DNA from: UBA1141 sp963665155
GTDB taxonomy: Bacteria; Chloroflexota; Dehalococcoidia; Lucifugimonadales; UBA3495
Length of the DNA: 64,000 bases
Assembly (NCBI GenBank): GCA_963665155.2
Contig: OY761986.2
Coordinates: forward strand, 1 to 64,000
Direction: 5' to 3'
Shown here one piece after another: positions 38,500-48,943 of this stretch; the stretch's first letter is position 1, and every line of letters starts with the position of its first letter. A program made the translations under genes and the position numbers. The notes under the pieces are model-generated. The model was given only the letters and a program-made list of their open reading frames with translations, was not told where the DNA came from and ran no database searches.

Positions 38500-38826
38500 C
38501 TAGCTCTCCTCTCCGAAGAAGGTCATCTGGAAGCCCTCGCCCAGGAGGATCTCCATGCCTCCGGGTATCCCGGAGGCGAAGCGGGCTATGGAGAGCATGG
38601 CTCCCCCGCAGGGCTCGACGCCCTTCCTGCGCCACATGCGCAGCTGCTTGGGGTCCACGCCGAGGGCCTTGGCGAAGCCGCGCCAGGAGAGGCCGCTGGC
38701 CTCCTTCAGGCGTTCGAGGCGCTGGCCGAAGTCCCGGGGCAGGACGCCGCTCTCCAGGGGCTGGGTCCCGTCCGCTCCGTCGTTGTCGTGCCCGTCGAAA
38801 CGGGTCGAGTCGTCAGTCTTGTTCAT
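38500..38826 (-). CDS. XRE-type helix-turn-helix regulator
   Basis: 108 residues. After a polar N-terminus the helix-turn-helix reads LERLKEASGLSWRGFAKALG and VDPKQLRMWRRKG. It overlaps the end of the replication-relaxation gene by 14 bases, so it is translated with it. It probably controls element transfer or replication genes. Confidence 0.75.
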   Translation of the reverse strand: MNKTDDSTRFDGHDNDGADGTQPLESGVLPRDFGQRLERLKEASGLSWRGFAKALGVDPKQLRMWRRKGVEPCGGAMLSIARFASGIPGGMEILLGEGFQMTFFGEES

Positions 38827-40767
38827 CTCTCTCCTCCAATCTGAATAGGTCTTGGAACTCGGTTACTTCCAGGGCCTTGAGCATCCGGCGGCGGATGCGA
38901 CCGGAGGGCGAGCGCCGCGAGTTGACCAGCATCGACACGTAGCCGGGGCTGACCCCGATCTCCCTGGCGAGCCAGTTCTGGGAGCGGTTCAGCAGTGCCA
39001 GACGCTTCCAGACGGCCGCCGTGTCGAGCCGGACGACGATCCGTCCTCTGCGCCTCCGGGGGCCTTCCTGCTTATGCGTATCCTGTTTGGGCATGGGTCT
39101 TCGTCCCTCGTCGTTCATTGGGGCGGCAGGGCCTTGGGGGGTCTCCCGGTCGGCGGGGGTGCGCCAGGCGTGTCCCATCGGCCCCAGCGCGTCGATGGCC
39201 TCCCTGTGGGACACCAGCAGGGGCACGTCGACTCTCGATTCGTGGGTCTCCTCCCGCGCCACGCGCAGGAAGTGGGTCCGGGCGATGTCGTCGTCGAAGA
39301 CGACCAGGACGGCGGGCCTTGTGCCGTGGTCGTCGGTGGGCCTGTGAGATGAGTAGTAGAGCAGATAGGGGGCGAGCCGGTCGGACATGGTGGAGGGGCG
39401 CACGGCGCGGCGTTCCCACTCCAGGAAGAAGGGCCAGCGCGTGTCGCCCTTGGCGAGGACGCCGAAGGCGTCGGGGTTGACGGCGCGCATCCTGTCCTCG
39501 TGCCGGAAGTGGCGGGAGGCCCTCCTGGGCGGGTCGAGCTGGACGACCTCCCACCCCAGCAGGGGGGCCTGCGCGGCGAGCGCGGCGAGGAAGCCGTGGA
39601 CGGCGGCGGTGTGCTCCGTGTTCCTGAGCAGTTGGCGGCCCCTCCTGCCGGTGACGTTGCGCCACTCGAAGGGGCCTTCGGCGTCCTCCAGGGCGACGCT
39701 CCACCGCTTGCGCGCCACGGCCACGGATGTGCGGTCCCTGCGGGCCAGGAGCGCCAGCCCCCGGTCGGTGAGGGCCAGCCGTCCGCCCGCGTCGCGGGGC
39801 CGGGCCGCGAGGCCGAAGCCTTCGAGGGGGATGACGCCGTGGGAGACCCTCTGGGTCGAGACGCCCATCAGCCCGGCCAGCTCCTTGAGGGCGATCCAGG
39901 GCCAGTCGGAGATGAGGTCGAGGGCGCGCTTCTCGATGGGCTTGAGAAGGACCGGCAGCATGTGGTCGGGGATGTCCCACCCCGGACCCTCGACGGCGAA
40001 GTCGGCGGGCGGGTCGGCGCGCTGCGGTTCCGGCTCTATTGGAAGTTGTCCGCCCGGCCCCACCCGGTCGAGGGCGTAGCGCAGGTCGATCTCGGCGCCG
40101 ACCTTCGGCGGAGTCCATATCCGGTCGCCCGCCCCCGTCAGGACCGCAAGGCGTTCCACGGCGAACAGGGCCGGCACGTCGGTGGTGGAGAGGAGCCTTC
40201 GGGCGTGCCTGAGCCTCACCTCGTCGGCCATGAGGACCAGGACCGTTCCGGGCATAGGCCAGTCGCGCAGCCCCCAGAGCCGCCGGGAGAAGCCCGACCT
40301 GTCGGCGGTCAGTCCCTGCCGGACGATGCCGACGGTCCTCCCGTCGGGCAGCGTCATGGCGGCGTCGAGGGGGATGGAGCGGTACCAGCGGAACCGGATG
40401 GGGAATGCCAGGCTGGAGACGGTGGAGGCGACGCCGTAGACGGAGGCCACGGCGTCGAGGCGCTCCATCAGGCTGCGCCGCCACTGGGCGGAGACGGGAC
40501 GGGAGCGCACCAGCTCGTTGAGAGCCATCCCTCCTCGCCCGCGAGCCTGCGCAGCCCCGTGGCGGTCAGCTGGAACCTCCGGGAGGAGGGAAGCAGCCCC
40601 GTGGCGTGGGGCACGGAGGCGCAGAACCCCCCGGACTCCAGCTTTTCGACGCCCTCGTAGACCGCGCCCCTGGACCAGCCGCAGACGGCGACCATCTCCA
40701 GCCGGTCGAGGAAGGGCATCCGCGACAGCGCGCGAAGCAGGTCGGCCTCGCATCCTTCGGGCTTCAT
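38813..40767 (-). pseudogene. Replication-relaxation family protein, split by a frameshift near 40530
   Basis: A first frame (ATG 40767: LLRALSRMPFLDRLEMVAV, FQLTATGLRRLAGEE) gives the N-terminal winged helix. A second frame from about 40528 (MALNELVRSRPVSAQWRRSL ... ALDLISDWPWIALKELAGLM ... LRNTEHTAAVHGFLAAL) gives the rest, ending at 38813 with a second helix-turn-helix (RSQNWLAREIGVSPGYVSML). Relatives have these parts in one chain, so one base is missing or extra in the G-rich junction. The second frame has its own AGGAGGG site and could be made alone (571 residues). The family acts in plasmid/element DNA processing. Confidence 0.75.
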
Positions 40768-43232
40768 TCCCGCACCTCCTCCGCTTCGCCGGCGTCGGCA
40801 GCCGCCCTCCGCCTGCTCCGCCGCCTCCTGCGCACCTCCTCCGCTTCCGGCTTCTGCGGCTGTTCACCGTCGCTTTTCGGGTCTTCGACGGCCCTGCGGA
40901 ACTCCTCCACCTTCAGGTCGCCCTCCGCGTCGCCGTAGGCGATCTGCGGGGCCGGGACGGTGTATGCGGACGCCGCTGCGCGGATGCGGGCGGCGACGGC
41001 GGGGTCTCCCTCCTCCGGCTTTCTGACCATCATGGAGAAGGCGGGCATCCGCTCCTTGCCCACGGTGGCGCGAACGTAGCAGTGGTGGACGGGCAGCGAC
41101 ACGATGTCGTCCTCGCTCACCCGGTCCTTGCCCAGCTCCCACACCAGCGTCCTGGCGTCGTTCCCCGCCACCTGGAAGACGGCCAGGCATCCGACGTTGG
41201 CGAGGATGGTGTCCCGCATGGTGCGGGAGAGGTCGTCCAGCTTGGCGAGGCTCTGGGTTGCCAGCACGAAGCTGGCCCCGAACTTGCCCAGCTCGGACAA
41301 CATGCTCTCGTAGTCCACGCCGGGCATCGACTGCATCTCGTCGACCACCACGAGGGCGCCGCGACGCTCACGAAGCGGCAGTCGTCCCTGGTCCCGTATC
41401 ACGGCGTCCACCAGGTTGAGGATCGACGCGCCCACCAGGGCGGCCACGTCCCTGCCGACGGTCCCCTGGGAGGTGGAGATGAGAAGCACCCCGCCGTCGT
41501 GGATCGTCCGGCGCAGGTCGATGGTGGAGCGGCGCTGGCCCAGGATGGCCCTGGCCCGCTTGGATGATGCGTAGTAGGAGAGGCGGGTCTGGACGGGGGC
41601 GAGGGCCTCGGCCCGGTACTGGCGGTGCCAGCTGCCGAAGTCCCTGGCCCACCACTCCAGCAGGTAGGGGTCGGAGACCTTCTTCAGCACGGAAGTGCGG
41701 AACGGGGCGTCGGAAGCAGGCGCAGCCCGTCGAGGATGGTGTACTGCCGCTCCGCCTCCACCTGCTCGTTGGCCTCGTGCAGGGTCTTGACGGTCTGTTC
41801 GAGGATGGACTGCATCCTCGGCCCCCACTGCTCCCAAAGCCCCTTTGCGACGCGCACCACCGAGTCGGCGGTGCGGTCGCGGTCGGCGAAGATGCGGGTG
41901 TCCAGCAGGTTGATGCCGGGGGAGCGGGTCTCGTCGGACAGGTCTATGAGGCGCACCCGGTCCATGAGGGACTCCGGGACGTGCTCCATCAGCCCGGCCA
42001 CCAGGTCGGTGTGGGGGTCGATGACCACGATGGCGTCGTTGTCCCTACCCTCGGCCTTCTCCCTCATCTTGTGCGTGACGAGGTGGTGCATGAGGGTGGA
42101 CTTGCCCATGCGGGTGCGGGCGACGTAGAGGTGGTGGTGGCGGAGCAGGTCGTCGGGGAAGCGGATGGGCCGGGGCTTGCCCGCCGTGGTGTCTCCCACC
42201 AGCGCCCCTCCCCTGACGCCCAGGACGCTGCGCCCGCCGAACAGGCCGGGGCCTGACGGGTGCAGCATGTCCGGGTCGGGCGCGGCGGGCCGGACCCTGC
42301 CGACCTTGAAGCGCGCCCCGGCGGGGTTGTCGAAGTGGCGGTAGGCGGCGACAACCGGCCCCAGGAGCTCGGCGGCACGCTGGGGCCGGGTCGTCTCCGG
42401 CAGGACCGCCGTGACCTGAAGCTCGGCGTCGAAGGCGATGCGGGAGACCTTTTCCTGTATCAGGATGGGGTCCTCGACGCGCTTGCGGGACTTCTTCCAC
42501 CGCCACCACGCCCAGCCGCCTGCGAGCAGCCCCAGGGCCGTGCCGACGCCCAACAGGGCGGCCTTCCATATCTCCCCGTCCTGCACCCACAGGTATCCCT
42601 TGAGGGCGGCGAGCGCGCCGATGCCGAGCACGGCCATCGTCACGCCGTCCATCTGCAGGGGCTTGGTCTGGAAGGTGTAAGCGGGCTCTCGCGGCTCCAT
42701 GCCGGGCCTCTTGTGGGCCTTTTCCATGTGGGGCTGGGACCAGTCGGGTCCCAGGGAGCGCAGCAGGAGCCGCGCCACCACCCGCTCGTCGTCCTCCAGG
42801 GCCGAGAGCGCGCCCATCAGGGCGATGAGGGGATCTGAGCCTGGGTCGAGCAGGTCGTCGTCCCTGAATGTTCTGAGGGGGACGTATTCGGGGCCGTCCG
42901 CCCGCAGGGTCATGCTCCACGCCCGCTCCCCCTCGCCCAGGCGCAGGGGGTCGTCGCCGGGGTCAACCTTCCGGATGCGGGGCTTGGGGGTAGTGGGCGG
43001 AGAGCTGGCCTCTCAGCACCTCGTCGTCGAGGCAGCGGGCCATGAGGGTCACGCCATCCATGTCGGCGGCCAGCTCCAGGGAGAAGGGTTCGGGAATGGC
43101 GATGGAGCCGAGCATGTTCTCGACTCCCAGCAGCGTTCGCTCCCCGGTCCTTGGCGGCGTCACCGCCAGCAGCACGGGGGCCTTCCTGCCTCCGTCGTTT
43201 CCGAACAGCAGGTTCTTCGGGTTCAGCTTCAT
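40764..43232 (-). pseudogene. Conjugative coupling ATPase (VirD4/TraG-like), two frameshifts
   Basis: Three consecutive frames make one protein. ATG 43232 starts MKLNPKNLLFGNDGG; a shift near 42980 (an extra C in a run of C) passes into the frame containing membrane segments (~residues 175-210) and Walker A (RTRMGKSTLMHHL). A second shift near 41700 passes into the frame with SVLKKVSDPYLLEWWARDFG, Walker B (ALVVVDEMQSM) and VLATQSLAKLDDL. It would pump DNA to the secretion channel. Its stop overlaps the replication-relaxation start (ATGA). Both breaks are small indels: real decay or assembly error. Confidence 0.78.
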
Positions 43233-43282
43233 AGGGGATGCCTTCCTTTCTCTACGGGTCTCTTTTTACGTTCTCGCCTGTC

Positions 43283-45565
43283 CTACCTGTGCTGGCCCGG
43301 TCTCCACTCGATGACCTCCGTCTCCTCCGGGGTGGCCTCGATGCGGACGGGGAAGCGGTTGCCCTTCGCCAGCAGCAACCCGTCTCCACGCGGGCACGAC
43401 AGGAGCCATCGCTGGAGGTCCTGGGGAAGGTCGAAGGCGTCGCCCACCGTGCTGATGGCGGCGGCGTCCTGCTGGAGAAGCAGCTTGAAGGCGGCGTTCT
43501 GGAGCAGGGCGCGACCGGAGTGGCCGGTGATGGTTCGGGAGGTGTCCTCACTCAATAGGTCCTGGACGTCCTGCGTTATGAACTGCAACCCCAGCCGGTG
43601 CTTCCTGGCCCGCTTCGCCATGCTCACCATGAAGGCCGCGCCTTCGGGGTGCTGCATGATCGATCACACCTCGTCCACGACCAGCAGGCGGGGCTTGGGG
43701 TCCTGGTCGGCGGCGGCCCACACCGTCTCGGTGCAGACCATCGCCGCGGCGGGCCGAAGCTCCGGCTCCAGGAGCCGCAGGTCGAAGACGGTGATCAGGG
43801 CCTCGTTGGAGAGCAGGTCGTCGCCCTCGTCGGAGAGGAGGTGGCGGAGGCTGCCTGTTGCGAAGGGCCGCAGCAGCCTCGCCATGTCTTCCCCTCCCGC
43901 CTCATCTCCTTGCAGGTACTCGTAGAAGTCGCGGAAGCCGGTGCGCTCGCGGGGCTGGGCGTAGTAGCCCGCCAGGGCGTGGTCCAGGGAGGCCCTTCGC
44001 TCCGCGCCGAGACTCTCGCCCACCATCACCTCTATGAGCCGTCTCAGGCTGCCGATGCGCTGGAGAAGCTCCTCGGAGTCGCCCCGCTCGATGACGAAGG
44101 GGTTCATGCCCTGGCCGGGGACGCCGGGGGAGAGCACCCTGCCGCCCGCCGCCCTCGCCATGTCCGCGTACTCGCCCTCCGGGTCGATGACGTAGGCGGT
44201 GACGCCCCGGCACAGGCCCCGGAGCATCCCCAGCTTGGTTGCGAAACTCTTGCCGCTGCCGGAGCGGGCGAGGACGGCGGTGTTGGCGTTCAGGTGCGTC
44301 CCGTCCCAGGGGTCGTAGACCACCGGGGCGCAGGCCCGCATGTCGATGCCGTAGAGGGTCCCGCTGCGGGTGTCCAGGTCGGGGGGCGAGAAGGGGAAGA
44401 GCCGGGCGATGCTGGATGTGTCCAGGGTGCGCCACTCGGCGACGGCGTTCAGGGCCAGCGGCAGCGTGGATAACAGGCCCTCGCGCTGCCGGAAGGCCAG
44501 GGCGTCGAGCTTGCCCAGGGTGGCGGCGAAGTGGGCCTTGGCCCGCTGGGTCATCTCCTTGAGCGACGCCTCGTCCTTCGCGTGAAGGGTGATCGACAGG
44601 GAGGCGTGAAAGAGCCTCTCTCGGCCCCGCTGCACCTCGTCCCGCAGGCGGGTCACGTCCTCCAGGGCGATCTCCGCCTCCGGGGACATGGTGCGCCCGC
44701 GCTTGAAGGAGAGGGACTGGGCCGACTCGAAGCGGACCTTCTGCCACTCTAGCGTCCTTGCCGCCTGCTCGGTGGGTATCGGCCCCAGGTGGACGGACAG
44801 GTCCATCGGCGCTCCCGCCGCCATGAGCCCTTGCAGGAAGCCGGGGGCCAGCGACCGGGGCCACTTGCCCAGGTGGAGCGACCGCACGAGGGTCTCGCCT
44901 ATGCGCATATCGCGGCGGCCTCTCTCCACCTCGACGGGGGCCTCCTCGTCGAACTCGGTTGGCGATCCGCCCAGGGCTGCGGACACCAGGAACATCCGAA
45001 GCTGGCGGCCCCTGAGCGTGTGGACGGACAGCCCGGCCCGCGCCAGCAGGCCGCGCAGCTCGTCGGCCCGCTCGAACTCGCACACGGCGTAGAAGCGCCG
45101 GTCGAGGATGCCGTCCCGCGTCTCAAGGTCGGTGAGCAGGCGTCGGAGGGACTCGGCGGCGGCCCTCGTCTGCGGGGGAAGGTCGTGCGGTTGGGACTCC
45201 TTCAGCTTCTCCCGCATCCCTCCGAGCCGCGGCGGGTGCTGCCTGATGAGCAGTTGGGCGGGGAAGTCCAGGGCGTTGAGCGCCCCGGCGAAGGCTCCCA
45301 GCTTCGGCTCGTCGATCTCCAGGCCCATCACCTCGCAGACGCCGAGCTTCACCCCGTCGAGCCGCACGGGACCGTCGTCGTCCAGGTGGGACAGCATGAA
45401 GAACAGGGGCAGCTCGGGCGGGAGCTTGGGGGCCGGGGTCTCCGTCGTTGCGTTGGATTCCGGCTCCGTGGTGAGTCCGTCCTCCGGTATTGCCTGCGGA
45501 GCGACGGCCCCGTCCGGGGTACTCCCCGCTCCGCGCCTCGTGATTCGTTCAAGCAGCTTCTTCAA
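43283..45565 (-). pseudogene. VirB4-type ATPase with TGA inside the Walker B motif
   Basis: About 760 codons in one frame from ATG 45565. Walker A is VLARSGSGKSFATKLGML; AYVIDPEGEYADMA follows. The Walker B strand reads LLVVDEV, then TGA (43664-43666), then SIMQHPEGAAFMVSMAKRAR in the same frame to 43283. VirB4 proteins have Trp here (DExW), so this is TGG to TGA. Upstream is a long N-terminal domain (GLEIDEPKLGAFAGALN, LSFKRGRTM). It powers the type IV secretion channel; truncation at Walker B should abolish ATP hydrolysis. Confidence 0.85.
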
Positions 45566-45585
45566 TTCGGTTTGCTTCCTTTTCT

Positions 45586-45825
45586 CTAGGGTGTTGGGAG
45601 GTATGGGATGATGCCGTGCTTCAGCAGGGCGGCGACGCCCTTGGCCGAGAGCACCAGCGCCAGGCCGACGACCGCCATGACGACGGCGGCCTTGGCCCGT
45701 CCGCCGCCGCGCTCCTCGCCTCCCTCGGCCATCAGGACGAACCCGGCCCAGACGATGGCGAAAAGGCAGAGGCCGGAGGCGGCGTAGGCCATCGCCGTGA
45801 GCACGCGGTCGAAGGCGTGAAGCAT
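45586..45825 (-). CDS. VirB2/TrbC-like small membrane protein
   Basis: 79 residues from ATG 45825 (GAGGAAGCG upstream). Two hydrophobic helices (MAYAASGLCLFAIVWAGFVL and AAVVMAVVGLALVLSAKGVA) flank a short basic loop, the layout of type IV secretion pilins. It ends 20 bases before the VirB4 start. A second protein of this shape is encoded at 47525-47818; one may be the pilin and the other an inner-membrane subunit. Confidence 0.65.
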   Translation of the reverse strand: MLHAFDRVLTAMAYAASGLCLFAIVWAGFVLMAEGGEERGGGRAKAAVVMAVVGLALVLSAKGVAALLKHGIIPYLPTP

Positions 45826-45898
45826 CGCTTCCTCTTCCGGCGCGGCCCTCGTCTTCATGGGGGCCGCGCCGGAAGAGGAAGCAGGGCCGTCGCCCGCC

Positions 45899-47497
45899 TC
45901 ACCAGGGCCACTCCCATCCCAGCAGGTCGAACCAGCCGCGCAACCCGTCCGCTGGCTCCTGCTCTGCGGGCGGGTCCTCCGGCTCAGGCTCCGGCAGGAC
46001 CAGGACGGCGAAGGGGTCGTCGGAGCCGACTGCGGCCGCAAGGGTCAGGGACTCCTCGCGGGTGCGGGTGACCGGCTCCCGCTCCACCGTCTCGGCCTTG
46101 ACGTGCTCCTTGTGCAGGACCTCCACCGTCACCTCCTTGGCGATGGTGGCGCTGGGGACGTAGGCGTACGCCGTCGCGGTGGCGGACTCCGTGGCGCCGT
46201 CCTCGCAGGTGGCCGTCGCCGTCTCACTGTCGGAGTCGCTGTCCCCCGGGCGATGGAGGTGCACGGTCCTGGTGACTTGCTCCGTCCGCTCAGGGTGGTG
46301 GGTGAGCACGGTCAGCGGGGGGATCGGGATGCGGAGGCTCGCCTCAAGGTTCACATCCACGCTCACGGCGTGGATGGCCTGACCATCCCCAATGGGCAGC
46401 CGAAAGCTCGTCTCTCCGTCGGGGACGAACGGCACGCTCGCGCTCGACGCTCCGGTGGCTGCTAAGAGCGTTCCCGTGATTGAGGTGACCTCGGCGTCCA
46501 TGAGCGCCGTCTGGGTCACGCTCTCGTGCCCGGCCACCGTTTGAAGCTCGACCGGGTGCTCGATGCGCGTGACGCACTCGGACTCGACCACGCCGCTGAC
46601 GGCCCCGGGCGTCCAGCCCAGGGAGGTCACGCGAAGGTCGCAAAGGTCTCCCTCTACGACTGGAAGGGGGAAGGGAAGCTGTGCTTCCTCGAAGGTGACG
46701 GCCCCGGCCTGTCCCAGCGTGTCCTCCCAGGACACGGTGAAGGACGGCACGGGTCCGTGGAGGGGGAGCAAGTAGTCGATGCGCTCCCCCTCGTCGAGGC
46801 GCTCACCGTCTCCGGCGAATATCCGCCGTCCGGGGACAGGCTCGGTGACCTCGAAGTCGATCTCGTCCCGCCAGGGCTCGTGGTCGTCGGCCAGGGCCGA
46901 CTGCGGGACGGCCACGACAGCCGCCATCAGGACGGCCAGGGCCACGACCGGAATCCAGCCCACGCGGGGCTTCCGATTCCTCGTCTCCAGGGTCTCGGCC
47001 CGGTGGTCCTGGCCGTGGCGGTTCCTCTCGTCCTTCCCCCTGCGCTTGCCGAACCAGCGCATCCGTCCGTTGCGGCGTTCTTTGTGGGTCTTCCTGTTCT
47101 TGCGCAGCCTTCCCAGCCCGCGCCCGGCGCGTTTCGCCATCAGGCTCAGGGGGCCGGGGCCGCTCTTCACCGGGTGCGGGGGAGCCGGGGTCTCGGCGCG
47201 CACCAGCTGGGCGACCGGCCCGGCGTAGACCCGCGCCCCCAGCCGGTACTTCAGAAGGTCGGCGGCCACCAGGGGCAGCCGCCGACCGCCTATCTTGCCC
47301 ACCACCATCGCCACCCCGACCAGCCCGAAGAGGACGGCCAGGGCCATGCGCACCTCGGAGGGGCCGACGGGGGCGTAGCGGTAGGCCCCATAGGACAAAG
47401 CGAATACGGCCATCACCGCCACGATCTGGGGGAAGGTGAACCCCAGCAGGACCTTGTCCTCCGCTTGCACGTGGGTCGGTACTTCGTGCTCTCTCAT
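45899..47497 (-). CDS. PrgI/VirB3-like membrane protein fused to a long extracellular region
   Basis: 532 residues behind AAGGAGGAAGAAGAC. The first ~110 residues match the PrgI-type conjugation protein: VQAEDKVLLGFTFPQIVAVM, then two membrane helices. A basic linker (RKNRKTHKERRNGRMRWFGKRRGK) and a third helix (VGWIPVVALAVLMAAVVAV, ~180) lead into about 330 residues of beta-rich, Thr/Glu-rich sequence outside the membrane, ending in an acidic Pro-rich tail. The fusion of a VirB3-like module and a large exported domain is unusual; an error-joined pair of genes is the alternative. Confidence 0.7.
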   Translation of the reverse strand: MREHEVPTHVQAEDKVLLGFTFPQIVAVMAVFALSYGAYRYAPVGPSEVRMALAVLFGLVGVAMVVGKIGGRRLPLVAADLLKYRLGARVYAGPVAQLVRAETPAPPHPVKSGPGPLSLMAKRAGRGLGRLRKNRKTHKERRNGRMRWFGKRRGKDERNRHGQDHRAETLETRNRKPRVGWIPVVALAVLMAAVVAVPQSALADDHEPWRDEIDFEVTEPVPGRRIFAGDGERLDEGERIDYLLPLHGPVPSFTVSWEDTLGQAGAVTFEEAQLPFPLPVVEGDLCDLRVTSLGWTPGAVSGVVESECVTRIEHPVELQTVAGHESVTQTALMDAEVTSITGTLLAATGASSASVPFVPDGETSFRLPIGDGQAIHAVSVDVNLEASLRIPIPPLTVLTHHPERTEQVTRTVHLHRPGDSDSDSETATATCEDGATESATATAYAYVPSATIAKEVTVEVLHKEHVKAETVEREPVTRTREESLTLAAAVGSDDPFAVLVLPEPEPEDPPAEQEPADGLRGWFDLLGWEWPW

Positions 47498-47524
47498 GTC
47501 TTCTTCCTCCTTCCGCCCGTCCGC

Positions 47525-47818
47525 CTAGCCGTCGTCGCCGTCGTCCGGCGCTTCGGGTTCGGGCAGGGCTTTGTCGATGTCGATTCCCGGGTCCACCACC
47601 GCGTTCATCACCAGCTCGACGACGCCGTAGGCGACCAGGGCCAGGACGATGCCGGCGAGGGCGGTCATCATGGCGCTCTTGCCGCGCTCCATCTGGGGCG
47701 CTCCGCTGGCCGTCAGGTACAGGTACGCGCCGTAGATGAAGAAGCCGACGCCCACCGCTCCCACGACGCCCAGCAGGATTCCCACCAGGTTCGATATGGT
47801 CTGCGTCAGTTGTTCCAT
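47525..47818 (-). CDS. TrbC/VirB2-family pilin-like protein
   Basis: 97 residues: ISNLVGILLGVVGAVGVGFF and MMTALAGIVLALVAYGVVEL are the two helices, with the short loop SGAPQMERGKSA typical of TrbC/VirB2 proteins. The tail is very acidic (PEPEAPDDGDDG). ATG 47818 follows GAGGAGAAACAACGA. It lies just upstream of the PrgI-like gene and is the better candidate for the pilus or channel subunit. Confidence 0.75.
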   Translation of the reverse strand: MEQLTQTISNLVGILLGVVGAVGVGFFIYGAYLYLTASGAPQMERGKSAMMTALAGIVLALVAYGVVELVMNAVVDPGIDIDKALPEPEAPDDGDDG

Positions 47819-47962
47819 TCGTTGTTTCTCCTCTCTCGTTTCCGAGCGCTTTGCTCGTCTCTATTGGTCGGGGTCCGTCCGCTCCGTCAGCTGCACATCG
47901 CTCCTCCCTCCTTTGCGTGGTAGTTGACGTGAGTCCGCTCACGCCGTTGTCTGTCGTTGTCG

Positions 47963-48943
47963 TTACTCGCCGCTGCTCCTGGGGGCTTCGCCGCCGTCTC
48001 CCCCGCCAGCCGATGGGGTCGCCAACGAAGCCGCCGAGCTGAGGCCGGACGCCGCAGCCGAGAGGCCCGCGCTGGCCGCAACCGCTCCGACGGCCATGCC
48101 TCCTGGCCCTCCCGCCGCGCCGCCCGCCACCAAGCCGATGGTCCGGGCCGTGCGCATCAGCGACGAGGGCAGGTTCATGCCGAAGTAGAGCATCGAGAGC
48201 CAGGAGTCGAAGGTGCCGTGATTGCCGAGCATCGACGGGACGCGGGTCGCCATGTAGACGAAGGCCAGCGACATCAGCAGCTTCCACACCAGGTCCTGCA
48301 CCGGCTCGAAGGCGGCGATGGCGGCGAACTCCTTCAGGAAGCCGAACCCAAGCGCCAACGCGATGAGCTGGATGGCCTGCTGGAACACCGTCGTCATGAA
48401 GAGGCGCAGCCAGTGGCGGCCCCAGCCCGCCGTGTGGGGCAGAATCCAAAGCCCCAAAGCGATCGGGGCCAGGGCCAGCAGGATGTCGATGAGGGCGAGG
48501 CGCAGCACCATCTGCACGATCACGTAGAGGACGAAGAAGCCGTAGACCAGGTAGAGGACCGCCAGCAGCAGGGCCATGCCCACGCTCCCGGCGTTGACGG
48601 CGGTGAGCAGGGTGCGGAGGGTGGAGCGCAGCAGATCTCCGGGGGTGACGTCCAGGGAGACGGCGATGAAGCCGGACACGGTGTCGGCCACGTCCAGCAC
48701 CAGGGCGCACCACCAGAGGGACGACGCTGCGGCAACCAGGCCGAGGACCAGGCGGGGCACCATCTCCCGCCATCCCGCCTGACGGGTCCCCAGGTGCTCG
48801 GCCATGATGAAGCTTAGCCCCATCCAGCCGAGGATGACCACCAGCGCGCCGGAGGTGACGGCCCACACGACCATCCACGCCTGGCGCACCAGGTCGTGGG
48901 CGTAGGTGAGGTCCGCAGGGGTGCCGGTGAGGATGTCGCTCAT
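47963..48943 (-). CDS. VirB6/TrbL-like channel protein
   Basis: 326 residues with six to eight membrane helices (e.g. VVWAVTSGALVVILGWMGLS, VYGFFVLYVIVQMVLRLAL, LALAPIALGLWIL) and a Gly/Ala/Ser-rich cytoplasmic tail. This is the layout of the polytopic VirB6/TrbL subunit of type IV secretion. It overlaps the upstream gene by four bases (ATGA), so both belong to the same operon. Confidence 0.78.
   Translation of the reverse strand: MSDILTGTPADLTYAHDLVRQAWMVVWAVTSGALVVILGWMGLSFIMAEHLGTRQAGWREMVPRLVLGLVAAASSLWWCALVLDVADTVSGFIAVSLDVTPGDLLRSTLRTLLTAVNAGSVGMALLLAVLYLVYGFFVLYVIVQMVLRLALIDILLALAPIALGLWILPHTAGWGRHWLRLFMTTVFQQAIQLIALALGFGFLKEFAAIAAFEPVQDLVWKLLMSLAFVYMATRVPSMLGNHGTFDSWLSMLYFGMNLPSSLMRTARTIGLVAGGAAGGPGGMAVGAVAASAGLSAAASGLSSAASLATPSAGGGDGGEAPRSSGE

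Noticed and set aside
13968..45565. Reassignment of UGA (or UAG) to an amino acid, because several stops fall at conserved Trp, Tyr or Gln positions
   Set aside because: Intact genes here use UGA and UAG as true stops (trpA ends in UGA overlapping aroH; secA, the amidase and the NHL gene end in UAG), so the internal stops are mutations or errors.
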